From assembly GCA_029974985.1 (NCBI GenBank), contig JARKQC010000063.1, positions 1-64,000 on the forward strand: 64,000 nt of DNA. Reading direction: 5' to 3'. This document shows positions 46,389 through 56,174 of this stretch, in pieces (the first letter of the stretch is position 1; each line of letters begins with the position of its first letter). Origin of the DNA: Bacteroidota bacterium (GTDB lineage Bacteria; Bacteroidota; Ignavibacteria; Kapaibacteriales; UBA2268). The notes beneath the pieces were generated by a model, which saw only the letters and a list, made by a program, of their open reading frames with translations, was not told the DNA's origin and did not search any database. A program made the translations under genes and the position numbers.

Positions 46389-47702
46389 TTGCAAAAAAAT
46401 AATGATAAAATAATTCAGCAAAGAGCTTGGTATTTTTATGATTGGGCAATTTCTGCATTTACAACGACTGTAACGACAGTATTCTTAGGTCCATATCTAA
46501 CTCAAATTGCTCACAACGCTGCTATTAATTCATATATTGATGTTTTTGGATTTGATATTTTTGCTGATTCTTTTTTTGCTTATTGTATTTCTCTTTCTGT
46601 GATATTACAAGTTTTTTTGTTGCCATTCTTAGGTGCATTAGCGGATTATACTAATCAAAAGAAAAATTTTTTAATGATATTTGCTTATATTGGTGCAATT
46701 TCAACAATATTTATGTATTTCTTAGAGGGAACAAATTATTTACTTGGTGGAATTTTACTATTAATATCCAATATTGCTTGCGGAAGTTCGATGGTATTTT
46801 ACAATGCTTATTTAAACGATATTTCTGAACCAAACGAGCGTGATAGAGTGTCCTCAAATGGCTATGCACTTGGCTACGTTGGTGGAGGGCTTCTTCTTGC
46901 TATAAATTTAGTTCTTGTTTTAAAAGCCGAGAGTTTTGGATTAAGCACAAGTGAAGCGGTAAGAATATCTCTTGCATCAGCTGGATTATGGTGGGCAACG
47001 TTTTCAATAATACCAATGTTAAAACTAAAACAAGCCTCGATAACAAAAAAAATACCTCAGAATACAAATTTATTTACTTTTGGATTTAAACAAATTTTTT
47101 CAACGATAAAAGATTCATTTAATTATCCGAAAACATTACTTTTTGTAATTGCATATATGTTTTTTAACGATGGTATTCAATCTGTTATAGTTGTGTCATC
47201 ACAATTTGGACAAGAAGAATTATCGCTTGATATTTCTACACTAACAATTGTAATTCTTATGGTGCAGTTTGTTGCATTTCTTGGAGCAAAGTTTTTTAAT
47301 TATTTATCTCAAAGGTATTCAACAAAAATATCACTTATAATTAGTTTAATAATATGGGTTTTAATAATATTTTATGCCTACTTATTCTTAAATTCTACTA
47401 CTGGATTTTATGCTCTTGGAATTGCTATTGGTTTAGTTCTCGGTGGCTCGCAAGCATTAAGCCGCTCGATATATTCATTGATGATTCCCAAAGGAAAGGA
47501 ATCTGAATATTTTAGTTTGTACGAAATAAGCGAACGCGGTACAAGTTGGATTGGTCCACTTGTGTTTGGATTGTCATTACAATTTACCTCCTCTTATCGT
47601 TTTGCAATATTATCATTAGCACTTTTTTTTATTATTGGATTAATTTTACTATTTAAAGTTGATGTTAAACAAGCCGCACTTGAAGCGGGAAATATTATAT
47701 AA
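46389..47702 (+). CDS. MFS transporter, UMF1 family
   Basis: 437 aa, about twelve membrane segments. Starts at TTG (46389) behind AGGGGAAAA. The opening QQRAWYFYDWAISAFTTTV and the ADYTNQKKNFLMIFAYIGA loop are typical of the UMF1 branch of MFS, related to yeast Atg22 (amino-acid efflux). Function in bacteria is not established. Later motif GLVLGGSQALSRSIYSLMIP is also conserved in the family. Confidence 0.85.
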   Translation: MQKNNDKIIQQRAWYFYDWAISAFTTTVTTVFLGPYLTQIAHNAAINSYIDVFGFDIFADSFFAYCISLSVILQVFLLPFLGALADYTNQKKNFLMIFAYIGAISTIFMYFLEGTNYLLGGILLLISNIACGSSMVFYNAYLNDISEPNERDRVSSNGYALGYVGGGLLLAINLVLVLKAESFGLSTSEAVRISLASAGLWWATFSIIPMLKLKQASITKKIPQNTNLFTFGFKQIFSTIKDSFNYPKTLLFVIAYMFFNDGIQSVIVVSSQFGQEELSLDISTLTIVILMVQFVAFLGAKFFNYLSQRYSTKISLIISLIIWVLIIFYAYLFLNSTTGFYALGIAIGLVLGGSQALSRSIYSLMIPKGKESEYFSLYEISERGTSWIGPLVFGLSLQFTSSYRFAILSLALFFIIGLILLFKVDVKQAALEAGNII

Positions 47703-47719
47703 ATTTGTGAATTATTAAA

Positions 47720-49021
47720 ATGCAAATTCAAAATCATTTAGGAAAAATTTCTTGGACACTTGCAGATAAATTTCTGTATGTTATCTATGGATTTGTATTT
47801 TTAATTCAGATTACTCTTATTAGCATAAGCGATTTAGCATTATTTAATTTTTTAATTGCTATTAATACTTGGATTTTTATTATTAGCGATTCGTTTGCAT
47901 TACAAGCAATAATTCAATTCGGATATGATACAAATAATCAAAAAAGAGTAAATTTATATTCTTTATTATTACATTTTGCTATTATAATTATATTTACCTT
48001 TTTAATATATATTTTACGATATCCAATTACAAATATATTAGACGAACCGCGTTTTTTGGAAGTTACAAGCTATTTACCATTTCTTTCATTATTTATGTTG
48101 CCTCGAACATATTGCCTTAAATTAATGTTAAGAAAGCATAATATGGATAAGATATTTTTATCAAATTTAGCTTTTTTCGGACTTATGTCCTTTAGAATTA
48201 TAATGTTCAAGATTAACAATCAAGCTATACTACTTGATGATGCTGTTAATATTTATTTCGAGGGAACAATTTTTAGCTCTATTGTTGCTTTTCTTTTAAC
48301 TATTAAGGAACTTAAATTTTCTTTTAAAGGAGATATTTCGTTAAAAGATATTGTCAATTTTAGTTTTCCATATACAATCACAACGGGTATATATACAGCA
48401 ACAAAAAATCTCGATGTATTGATTCTAAAACTATTTTTCTCACTCGAAAGCATTGGTTTATATTCAGCGGCAAAAAGTATATTTAGATTTTTTGAAGAAG
48501 GCATAAATGGTGTAAATAGTCTAATTTACCCCGCTTCAGTAAGAGCAATAAAAAATAATGATAAAAAATTATTACAATCAATGATAAGCAAAGCTATTTC
48601 TTTTACTTTCATAGGGTTTGTTGGTGTTGCTATTATATTAATTCTTGGCTTATCCGAGTATATTATTGGCACTTTAATGAAATCAAATTTTGTAAATTCA
48701 CTTGATTATTTTAATATAATGTTGTTAGCGTGTCTATTTTTGCCATTTAATATTTTCTATTTTGTATTAACCGCGGCAGGAAAGCATCTTAAATTAATGA
48801 AAATAGTTGGTTTTTCTTTTATCATGGCAATAATATCGTTTGTTTTAATTGGTATTAGCAGAATAAGTATTTTAATGCCATTGGGTTATGTAACATTTTA
48901 TTTTGCATTTGCCGTCCAATCATTATATTATGTAAATAAAAATAATATAGTAAAAATCAAATTTAATGATTTATTTAGAGCAGTTGATGATAGCATAAAA
49001 TTTATTCAAAAAAAGATATAA
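47720..49021 (+). CDS. Oligosaccharide flippase-like membrane protein
   Basis: 433 aa, about twelve membrane segments of the MVF/MATE-like clan, as in Wzx and RfbX proteins. FSFPYTITTGIYTATKNLDVLI and FSLESIGLYSAAKSIFRF match the central parts of these flippases. The first 30 residues differ from the flippase at 22845, so this is a second, distant paralog. It starts 17 bp after the MFS gene. Substrate unknown. Confidence 0.75.
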   Translation: MQIQNHLGKISWTLADKFLYVIYGFVFLIQITLISISDLALFNFLIAINTWIFIISDSFALQAIIQFGYDTNNQKRVNLYSLLLHFAIIIIFTFLIYILRYPITNILDEPRFLEVTSYLPFLSLFMLPRTYCLKLMLRKHNMDKIFLSNLAFFGLMSFRIIMFKINNQAILLDDAVNIYFEGTIFSSIVAFLLTIKELKFSFKGDISLKDIVNFSFPYTITTGIYTATKNLDVLILKLFFSLESIGLYSAAKSIFRFFEEGINGVNSLIYPASVRAIKNNDKKLLQSMISKAISFTFIGFVGVAIILILGLSEYIIGTLMKSNFVNSLDYFNIMLLACLFLPFNIFYFVLTAAGKHLKLMKIVGFSFIMAIISFVLIGISRISILMPLGYVTFYFAFAVQSLYYVNKNNIVKIKFNDLFRAVDDSIKFIQKKI

Positions 49022-49735
49022 TTATTCTTTTTCGAAAGCTTTTTGAACTTTTAATTGTGCCTGCCGCCTTTTTCGCAATTTTAATTTTCCAGAATGAATA
49101 TTGTCAAATATTCTAATTATATCTAAAAATGTTTTATAATTAAAAAATGGCAATTTATTCTCACTACAATATTTAGCTAAATTCTTTTTTGCAAAAATTA
49201 TATCTGAATGCTCTGCGGCGCAATAATCAGAATATCCATCACCTACAAAAACAGAAATTTCATCATCTTTTATATTGTTTAAAATGATATTTTTTTTACA
49301 CGACGCACTAAGGCAATCACAAGATTCAGTTGCTCCATAAAATTCGGGATAAGGAGTAACTCCACTAAAATTTATCTTATTGCAATAAACATTTGATAAA
49401 TCGAAATTAAATTTACTCATAATTGGATAGATATACGAACTAAATCCATCGCTTACTACCGATATCTGATAATTATTTAATTTACACATATTTAAAAAAT
49501 CAATAAAATAATTATCAATTTCAGTATTATTAGCTAATTTTTCAATTTCGGGTTCGATATTAATATCTAATGTCTTGACGACGCTATGCCAATATTGAAA
49601 AATATTAATATCGCCCGCTAATAATTGAGAATGAAAAGGTTCGAATTGACCAAAAAGTTTAAAAATCTCATCACCGAGATCAATTTTTGCAATTGTACCA
49701 TCAAAATCACAAAATATCTTTATTTTTGAATACAT
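49022..49735 (-). CDS. HAD-IB phosphatase, MtnX/phosphoserine-phosphatase-like
   Basis: 237 aa. The HAD nucleophile motif is FCDFDGTIA (residues 8-16); motif III/IV GDGYSDYCAAEHSDIIFAK is present. This layout belongs to the MtnX / SerB-like group, which dephosphorylates small phosphate esters such as the methylthioribulose-derived intermediate of methionine salvage. Three closely placed cysteines (ESCDCLSASCKKN) may bind a metal or be structural. Its stop directly abuts the flippase stop, in convergent orientation. Confidence 0.75.
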   Translation of the reverse strand: MYSKIKIFCDFDGTIAKIDLGDEIFKLFGQFEPFHSQLLAGDINIFQYWHSVVKTLDINIEPEIEKLANNTEIDNYFIDFLNMCKLNNYQISVVSDGFSSYIYPIMSKFNFDLSNVYCNKINFSGVTPYPEFYGATESCDCLSASCKKNIILNNIKDDEISVFVGDGYSDYCAAEHSDIIFAKKNLAKYCSENKLPFFNYKTFLDIIRIFDNIHSGKLKLRKRRQAQLKVQKAFEKE

Positions 49736-49807
49736 AATACATATATTTACTTTTTTAATATTTACAAAAATAAGAATTATAATTTTATTAAATAGATAGG
49801 TAATTTT

Positions 49808-50701
49808 TTGACTGAGTTATATAAGCGTGTATTAGTAGCAATTATTGGGATTCCATTAGCAGTTGCAATAATATATTTTGGTTCGTATATATTTTCATTT
49901 GCTATCATTATTATAGCTATTTTAGGGATTGGCGAATATTTAAAATTAATTGAAAAGAAATCATCTTATATTCAAAAATTTTCGACATATTTATTTACAA
50001 TTTCAATTTTATTGATATTTTCTTTTGTTTACTCGCCAAGTAATATTGCATTATTATTATTACTTACTTTTATGATTGAATTTTTAACTATTTATTCAAT
50101 ACAAGTATTTAAGGGGGTAAAAGGTGCGATAGTTTCAATTTCAGGTGCGATAAATATTTCTATTTATCTTGGTTTTGGCTTTTCCTCTCTTATTATTATA
50201 AGAAATTTTAATAAATATTTACTTTATTGGCGAGATATTTTTGGACAAAATTCTTTTTTATATTCAACAGAATTTGCAGAATCTTCGATATGGGCTTTAT
50301 TTGTATTATTTATATTTATAACTATATGGATGTGTGATTCGGGAGCGTATTTTATAGGTAAATCATTCGGTAAGAATAAATTACACCCCGAAGTTAGTCC
50401 AAAGAAATCTTGGGAGGGAGCTATCGCGGGATTAGTTACATCAATAATTACATTTTCACTATTAAATTATTTTTTCATTCCTCAAATACCCTTATATTTT
50501 AGTCTAATTGGAGCAATATTAATCGGAGTTATTGGGCAAATTGGTGATCTTGCAGAGTCTCAACTTAAACGAGACGCCGAAATAAAAGATAGTAGTAATT
50601 TATTACCCGGACACGGTGGCATTTTAGATAGATTTGATAGCGTATTATTTGTTTTTCCAACAATGCTTGTTTATCTTATTGTAATTGCAATTTTAACTTG
50701 A
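49808..50701 (+). CDS. cdsA: Phosphatidate cytidylyltransferase
   Basis: 297 aa, TTG start at 49808. CdsA makes CDP-diacylglycerol for phospholipids in the inner membrane. About eight membrane segments, then the family signature: SPKKSWEGAIAGLVTSI and the C-terminal GDLAESQLKRDAEIKDSSN, LPGHGGILDRFDS. The 3' end overlaps the convergent DedA gene by 9 bp. Confidence 0.94.
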   Translation: MTELYKRVLVAIIGIPLAVAIIYFGSYIFSFAIIIIAILGIGEYLKLIEKKSSYIQKFSTYLFTISILLIFSFVYSPSNIALLLLLTFMIEFLTIYSIQVFKGVKGAIVSISGAINISIYLGFGFSSLIIIRNFNKYLLYWRDIFGQNSFLYSTEFAESSIWALFVLFIFITIWMCDSGAYFIGKSFGKNKLHPEVSPKKSWEGAIAGLVTSIITFSLLNYFFIPQIPLYFSLIGAILIGVIGQIGDLAESQLKRDAEIKDSSNLLPGHGGILDRFDSVLFVFPTMLVYLIVIAILT

Positions 50702-51307
50702 TTTAAATTTCTTTTTGAAATAAAATTGATATGCAATAGCAATTAAAATAATTAAAAAAACTATTGGAAAAATTATTTTTCCATAAATTGATATATAATT
50801 ATCAATTACTTGCCAATTCTCTCCAAAAGAATAACCAAAATAAAGAAGTATCAAATTCCAAATAGTTGAACTAATTGCAGAAAGCAAAATAGTTTTTTTA
50901 AAATCGAGTCGAGAAATTCCCGCAAAAAATGAAATTACAGCCCGAGTTCCAGAAAGGAATCTATTTGCAACAATAAGCCAATATCCATATTTTTCGAACC
51001 ATAATTCTACTTTTTTAATACTATCACGAGAAATAAATTTGAATTTATTACTTTCAATAAAATAAATTTCAAATTTTTTGCCTAATATATACATTACAAC
51101 AAAACCGAGTGTCGAGCCAATAATTGATAATGTAAAAATTTGCAAAAAACTATGAGACTGTATTCCTATCAATGTACCCATAAAAACAAGTATTGAATCG
51201 CCTGGTACGGGTGGAAATAAATTCTCAGCAAAAGTGCTAAGAAAAGCAAATATCAGCACCCAACCCCAAGGTAATTGTGCTAAGAATGTAATTATCGTTT
51301 CGAGCAT
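50693..51307 (-). CDS. DedA family membrane protein
   Basis: 204 aa. DedA (SNARE-associated) proteins help turn undecaprenyl phosphate and other lipids across the inner membrane and keep the membrane potential. Seen: FLSTFAENLFPPVPGDSILV near the N-terminus and RFLSGTRAVISFFAGISRLDF in the middle, with the conserved Arg and Gly. The neighbour cdsA and the upstream HAD and glycosyltransferase genes make a cell-envelope role reasonable. Start codon lies one base past the stop of the HAD gene. Confidence 0.9.
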   Translation of the reverse strand: MLETIITFLAQLPWGWVLIFAFLSTFAENLFPPVPGDSILVFMGTLIGIQSHSFLQIFTLSIIGSTLGFVVMYILGKKFEIYFIESNKFKFISRDSIKKVELWFEKYGYWLIVANRFLSGTRAVISFFAGISRLDFKKTILLSAISSTIWNLILLYFGYSFGENWQVIDNYISIYGKIIFPIVFLIILIAIAYQFYFKKKFKSS

Positions 51308-51847
51308 TTATTGATTTACCTTAATCAAATTTTCAATTAATTCATATAATTTGCTAATATCTTCTAATTTATAGTCTGGCATAGTATTTATTGGTTCAGA
51401 AGAAATATAAATTGTTTTAACCCCCGCCAATTTACCTGCTAAAATATCAGACTCAGAATCTCCAATTATAAACGATTTTTTTAAATCAATATTATTTTTT
51501 TCTGCTGATTCTAAAATCATACCTGGATTGGGTTTTCTTCTAAAACTATTTGTTTCTTTTAAATCAGTACAAAAATTAATTTCCTCGAAAGCAATACCAC
51601 ATTTTTCAATTAACAAATCTTGCATATAATTATGAACTAAGTTTAAATCTTCTAAAGTCATTAATTTTTTTCCGACACCCTGCTGATTAGTAACAAGTAT
51701 TAATTTATAAGAATTGCTATGAATTAATTTTAAAATTTTAGGTATTTCATCAAATAGGATAAATTCTTCGGGTTTAGTTACATAAGCGTCAATAATGCGT
51801 TTATTTACAATTCCATCTCTATCAAAAAAGAATGCTTTATTTTTCAT
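51308..51847 (-). CDS. HAD-IIIA phosphatase, GmhB/HisB-N-like
   Basis: 179 aa. The HAD nucleophile DRDGIVN and TNQQGVGK (motif II region) plus the later GDSESDILAGKLAGVKT show a HAD-IIIA phosphatase as in heptose-bisphosphate phosphatase GmhB and histidinol phosphatase. The zinc-binding CxH...CxC loop of canonical GmhB is not conserved (FCTDLKETNSFRRKPNPGM). So heptose is only one option. It overlaps the glycosyltransferase gene by 11 bp, suggesting a joint sugar pathway. Confidence 0.78.
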   Translation of the reverse strand: MKNKAFFFDRDGIVNKRIIDAYVTKPEEFILFDEIPKILKLIHSNSYKLILVTNQQGVGKKLMTLEDLNLVHNYMQDLLIEKCGIAFEEINFCTDLKETNSFRRKPNPGMILESAEKNNIDLKKSFIIGDSESDILAGKLAGVKTIYISSEPINTMPDYKLEDISKLYELIENLIKVNQ

Positions 51848-53036
51848 TTAAAAGCTCTTCTAAAACACCATCAATTTGTTCGAAAACTACATCCCAAGTA
51901 TGTGTTTGAATAATCCAATTACGAGAATTTTCAGACATTTTTTTAGATAATTCCAAATCTTGTAAAAGTTTAACTGTATATCGAGCAAAATCATCGTCGC
52001 TTTTTGCTATAAAAGCGTGTTCGCCGTGCTTTGCATATATTCCTTGATTTCCCGTTTTAGTAGTAACAACAGCACAGCCCGAAGACATTGCTTCGAGAAG
52101 TTTATTTTGTATGCCCGAAGCACCGTCATGTGGATGTAAAAATATTCTTGCTTTTGCGTAATATTCAGCTAAATCGGGGACATCTGCATAAATTTCAACA
52201 AAGTCATTTTTTAAATTTCTAACAGAATTTGGCGGATTAGAACCAACAATCATAAGTTTTGCGTCTGGAACTTCTTTAATAATTCGAGGCATAATTTCTG
52301 TTGCGATTTTTATAGCCATCATAGTATTTGCCCAAACGCTTAATTTTCCAGTGAAAATTATATTTTTGCCTCTTACTTCATAATTTTCATTAGGAGCGTA
52401 TCGCTCTATATCCACACCATTAGTAACTAATCTATATTTTGCATTATTATTAGCTTTTTTCATTTCTTCTATATCCTCAACTGTAACTAAAGTTGTGTAA
52501 TCATATTTAGAAATGATATTTGGCTCATATTTTTTTAGTTTAAATACTTCCCACCATCGTACAATTTTCTGTAATAAATTTGTACTGCGTGTAAATGATC
52601 TACTTTGATATAATACTCTACAATCTTCTGCGATAAGAATTTTTTTAATATTTTTATTTTTTAAATATTCAGCTGTACGCATAAAAAATGCAATACCTAT
52701 ATCAAATTTTTCATTATTTACTAATTCATCAACTACTTGTTTGAATTTTTTTGTTAAGTAGAAAGATATTTCGAGTGGATATTCTAATGGCAATCTTAAG
52801 CCCGTAACGATACCAGATAAAATTGGATTTAGTTTAATTGGAAATACTCTAACTCCAATATTTTCAATAGCTTCGATTTCTTTACTATTAGGTAAATTTG
52901 CGAAGCTAAATGCAACTAATGTAACATCGTATTTTTTTGCCAAATGCCTTAACAAGTGATAAGACTTAATTTTATCACCACCAATAAGCGGAAACGGATA
53001 ACGCGAAGACAAAAAAAGGATTTTCTTTCTTTCCAA
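51837..53036 (-). CDS. Family 4-type glycosyltransferase (GT-B)
   Basis: 399 aa. GT-B fold: N-terminal half LFLSSRYPFPLIGGDKIKSY HLLRHLAKKY-type acceptor domain and a C-terminal donor domain with NIIFTGKLSVWANTMMAI, GSNPPNSV, and the EX7E-like HDGASGIQNKLLEAMSSG stretch. Such enzymes add sugars to surface glycans. Overlaps the HAD phosphatase by 11 bp. Acceptor and donor unknown. Confidence 0.85.
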   Translation of the reverse strand: MERKKILFLSSRYPFPLIGGDKIKSYHLLRHLAKKYDVTLVAFSFANLPNSKEIEAIENIGVRVFPIKLNPILSGIVTGLRLPLEYPLEISFYLTKKFKQVVDELVNNEKFDIGIAFFMRTAEYLKNKNIKKILIAEDCRVLYQSRSFTRSTNLLQKIVRWWEVFKLKKYEPNIISKYDYTTLVTVEDIEEMKKANNNAKYRLVTNGVDIERYAPNENYEVRGKNIIFTGKLSVWANTMMAIKIATEIMPRIIKEVPDAKLMIVGSNPPNSVRNLKNDFVEIYADVPDLAEYYAKARIFLHPHDGASGIQNKLLEAMSSGCAVVTTKTGNQGIYAKHGEHAFIAKSDDDFARYTVKLLQDLELSKKMSENSRNWIIQTHTWDVVFEQIDGVLEELLNEK

Positions 53037-53145
53037 TTCAGAAATTTATTTATTTTATAATATTTACAAAAATAAGTATTTTTTTTTAATTCATAAAGTA
53101 AAACATTGTTATATCAAATTTTAGAACCTTTCAAATCAGAAAAAC

Positions 53146-54072
53146 TTATTTCTTTTTTTTCTTATTTGAAGATTTTGTTTTCGGAAATCTATCGGGACTT
53201 GGCACAAATTTATCGAGTGTCCAATCTACCGATGTATAATGTTGTCCGGGTAATTCATCATTTTCAGAATTAAATATTGATAATTTCTGTTCTGAATTTT
53301 GAAAAATATGAATAGGTATCCAATACTCTTTGCTAATTGTTACAATGCCAGAACCCGTAATTGTTGATTCAGTACTAATAACTTGCTCAGGAGTGAAAAT
53401 ATTAATATTTCCGAGAGCAGTTTTTATAAAACTAAATCGAGTGCATTCATAGCCTAATGTATCTATTGGACGAGCCGCTCTAAATAGAGATGATTGCTTT
53501 ACAATAGCTGGTGGAATACCATTTTCTATTAATGTATCAGTAGAATTTACGTTCCAAGATTCATTTATATAAATATAATTATTCTTAAATGGGAAAATTA
53601 TAGTTGGCATAAAAGCTCCACCAGGCGAAATTGCATATTTTAATGTATCATCGGGAATTACTTGCAATCTATTTCCCATTGAGTCTATCCAAATTCTCAC
53701 CCTACGATTAATCCAAGGCGATGTTTCACGTCGTTCAGGCACTTCACCCGAATATTTTTCATCAGATATAAAATTCAGCAAACGTTGGGAAATCAAAAAT
53801 TTTCTATCTTTGGTAACCGAATCACAAGTAAGCTCAATATGTTCTAGCCTTGTTTTCACAATTGGTCTGCCGTAATTTATCAAAAGACTATCAAAAACTA
53901 CTGCCTTATAGATTAATGTATCCTTTTTAAAGAAATCATAATTAAATTTTTGCAGTTCGAACACAATTTTCTTTTCTCTTAATGCATTGGTATCAGCTTC
54001 TGTTTCTTGTGCTATAAGAATATTGAATGTTGTTGATAATAAAAGATATGTGGTGATAAGAATTTTATTCAT
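53146..54072 (-). CDS. Secreted protein of unknown function
   Basis: 308 aa. A signal peptide (about 1-21, ending in ILIAQE) without a lipobox suggests a periplasmic or surface place. The body looks beta-rich and ends in a very basic Lys run (SSNKKKKK). No catalytic motif recognised. A methyltransferase gene lies 92 bp upstream; no clear link. Conserved-looking patches such as SPWINRRVRIWIDSMGNR and SYYSKEYWIP-type strands do not match a family I know. Confidence 0.55.
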   Translation of the reverse strand: MNKILITTYLLLSTTFNILIAQETEADTNALREKKIVFELQKFNYDFFKKDTLIYKAVVFDSLLINYGRPIVKTRLEHIELTCDSVTKDRKFLISQRLLNFISDEKYSGEVPERRETSPWINRRVRIWIDSMGNRLQVIPDDTLKYAISPGGAFMPTIIFPFKNNYIYINESWNVNSTDTLIENGIPPAIVKQSSLFRAARPIDTLGYECTRFSFIKTALGNINIFTPEQVISTESTITGSGIVTISKEYWIPIHIFQNSEQKLSIFNSENDELPGQHYTSVDWTLDKFVPSPDRFPKTKSSNKKKKK

Positions 54073-54164
54073 AATATAAATAGCTAATTTTCAATCAATA
54101 ATTATTATAATAACTGATTAAAAGAATAATTATTTTGTTATGAATTAATTTTAAATCTCTTCTA

Positions 54165-55139
54165 TTAATTTGATTTTAAGATAAATGTAGCTTGGTCGCC
54201 TTTTTTTAGTTCATTCATTTTTTTTGTTAATTTGATAAATTCTTTACTATCATTTTCAGAAACTATTTCTCTAAAATCTTGCATTGGATTTTTTGAGCCG
54301 AGTTTTGTTTTTGTTAGTGGTATATTATTTTTATAAAGCTCGCTTCCCCAGAATTGAAAGTCAGTAGCATCATAAATAATTTTTTCTATTTTATAAGAGG
54401 ATTGTTTAGCAAGAATTTCCATAGATTTTTCGTTTAGTAAATGAAAATGACGCGGAGCGTCCAAACTAACCCAATCAACTCCGTATTTTTCCCAAGCGTA
54501 AGAATTTGATACGGGGATTCGGATAATTAAATTTTTGTTTAAATCTTGTAATTTTCTTGCATTTATTAAATATTCCAATAGATTAGGTACGTGTTCAAAA
54601 GAGTGATTGAATATAATTGTATCGAATTTCTGCCCACGTTCGAAAATTTCCTCTAAAGTTCCTTTTATAACTCTAAAATTCTTTGAATACTCTACAGTTT
54701 CATAAATGTAGGGATCTATTCCAGTAAGATTTTTAAATCCAGCAAGTTCGAGTTCTGATAGAAAAAATCCATATCCCGAGCCCACATCTAAAATTGAATT
54801 ATCTAAATTAATATTTATTTGAGAAAGCCATTCATAAAAATCTGGTTTATTTTTGAGGAGTGAAAAGATAAAACCCAAAATATTCCATTTTCCGAAACTA
54901 AATTGATACCATTTCTTTTTTAAGAAAATTTTAATTCCGCTCTGTTTAATTGAAACTTTTGAATAATAATTTTCGGGATAATATTTCGCAATATTGTCGG
55001 GTATAGATAAAATTTGCAAGGTTAAACATTCAGGACATTCAAAATATTCAAATTCTTCATTAGTTCCGAAATGTTTTTCAAATACTTTATAAAACTTTTT
55101 TTCACTATTATTTTTACAAATTCTACACTCGTTATTCAT
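54165..55139 (-). CDS. SAM-dependent methyltransferase with N-terminal zinc-ribbon
   Basis: 324 aa. Residues 1-40 hold two Cys pairs (CRICKNN and CPEC) typical of a small zinc ribbon. A class I methyltransferase domain follows: SILDVGSGYGFFLSELE contains the SAM-binding Gly-rich loop, then FDTIIFNHSFEHVPN. This pairing (Methyltransf_13/23 type) is often found in sugar C- or N-methyltransferases in surface-glycan loci. Substrate unknown. Starts about 50 bp after murI. Confidence 0.8.
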   Translation of the reverse strand: MNNECRICKNNSEKKFYKVFEKHFGTNEEFEYFECPECLTLQILSIPDNIAKYYPENYYSKVSIKQSGIKIFLKKKWYQFSFGKWNILGFIFSLLKNKPDFYEWLSQININLDNSILDVGSGYGFFLSELELAGFKNLTGIDPYIYETVEYSKNFRVIKGTLEEIFERGQKFDTIIFNHSFEHVPNLLEYLINARKLQDLNKNLIIRIPVSNSYAWEKYGVDWVSLDAPRHFHLLNEKSMEILAKQSSYKIEKIIYDATDFQFWGSELYKNNIPLTKTKLGSKNPMQDFREIVSENDSKEFIKLTKKMNELKKGDQATFILKSN

Positions 55140-55187
55140 CTAATACCATTAATTATTAAAAAAGAATTTTGGGAAAAATATATTTAA

Positions 55188-56021
55188 TCAATCTTTACCT
55201 AATTTTATAATTTGTGGTTTATCAATCTTAAACCCTAAGAAATTATGTGCTTGCTCGTAAAAATTAGTGGCTGAATCAGTTACATAAAAATCAATTTTTG
55301 GCTTTTCAATAAATTGCAAATTAGGCTCTATCAATAATCTTTTTTCGGCTAACACTCGCAGTGCATAAACCGCAGCATGCTCGCCAGAATCAATAAGAGT
55401 AACATTTGGCAATACTTCGTTAATCAAATGTGATAATAATGGATAATGAGTACAACCCAACACTAATGTATCAATTTTATGATTACGAAATTCAGATAGA
55501 TATTCTTCAGCAATTAGTTTCGTAGCATCGTGCCGTATCATTCCTTCTTCAACAATTGGAACAAACATTGGACAGGCTTTAGAAAAAACTTTTATATTTG
55601 AATTTTCACTTGATATATTATTAATTTGATTTATATAAGCATTGCTCCCAATAGTAGCACGCGTTCCAATAATTCCTATTTTTCCATTTCTACTTGCTCT
55701 TAGTGAGGCTTCTGCCGCGGGGTCAATCATTCCAATAACATCAATATCATTAGAAATACTTCTTATTGAATCAAGCGCAAGTGCCGAAACTGTATTGCAA
55801 GCAATAATAATTATTTTTACACCTTTAGAAATCAAAAATTCAGCAGATTCTTTTGCATAAGCCTCTACAATTTGCTTGGATTTATTTCCATAAGGTACTC
55901 TTGCTGTATCACCTAAATAAATATAGTTTTCAGAAGGTAAAAATCGAATAAATTGTTTTAATACGCTTAATCCGCCAATTCCCGAATCAAATACTCCGAT
56001 AGCCGAATTTTTATCTAACAT
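55188..56021 (-). CDS. murI: Glutamate racemase
   Basis: 277 aa from the ATG at 56021; the longer frame starting at 56075 adds 18 hydrophobic residues before the family-typical AIGVFDSGIGGLSVL start and is unlikely. MurI supplies D-Glu for peptidoglycan. The two catalytic cysteines lie in IACNTVSA and LGCTHYPLL; LGDTARVPYGNKS follows the N-terminal motif. No neighbour in the same pathway, though glmM is divergent to it 150 bp away. Confidence 0.95.
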   Translation of the reverse strand: MLDKNSAIGVFDSGIGGLSVLKQFIRFLPSENYIYLGDTARVPYGNKSKQIVEAYAKESAEFLISKGVKIIIIACNTVSALALDSIRSISNDIDVIGMIDPAAEASLRASRNGKIGIIGTRATIGSNAYINQINNISSENSNIKVFSKACPMFVPIVEEGMIRHDATKLIAEEYLSEFRNHKIDTLVLGCTHYPLLSHLINEVLPNVTLIDSGEHAAVYALRVLAEKRLLIEPNLQFIEKPKIDFYVTDSATNFYEQAHNFLGFKIDKPQIIKLGKD

Positions 56022-56107
56022 TCTTACTAATATAAGTTTAAAAAAAAAATAATTTATATAAACAAAAATAATCATAATTTATTATAGATAATTATATTTT
56101 TTCTAAT

Positions 56108-56115
56108 TATATTTG
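56108..56115 (+). promoter_or_regulatory. Possible TAnnTTTG promoter box before glmM
   Basis: TATATTTG fits the Bacteroidota -7 box and lies 59 bp before the glmM ATG; no clear -33 TTTG. Weak. Confidence 0.3.
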
Positions 56116-56174
56116 TAAAAAAATACTTTATTTTTTAGTATTTATCATTATATAACTAAATAAGAATATAAATT

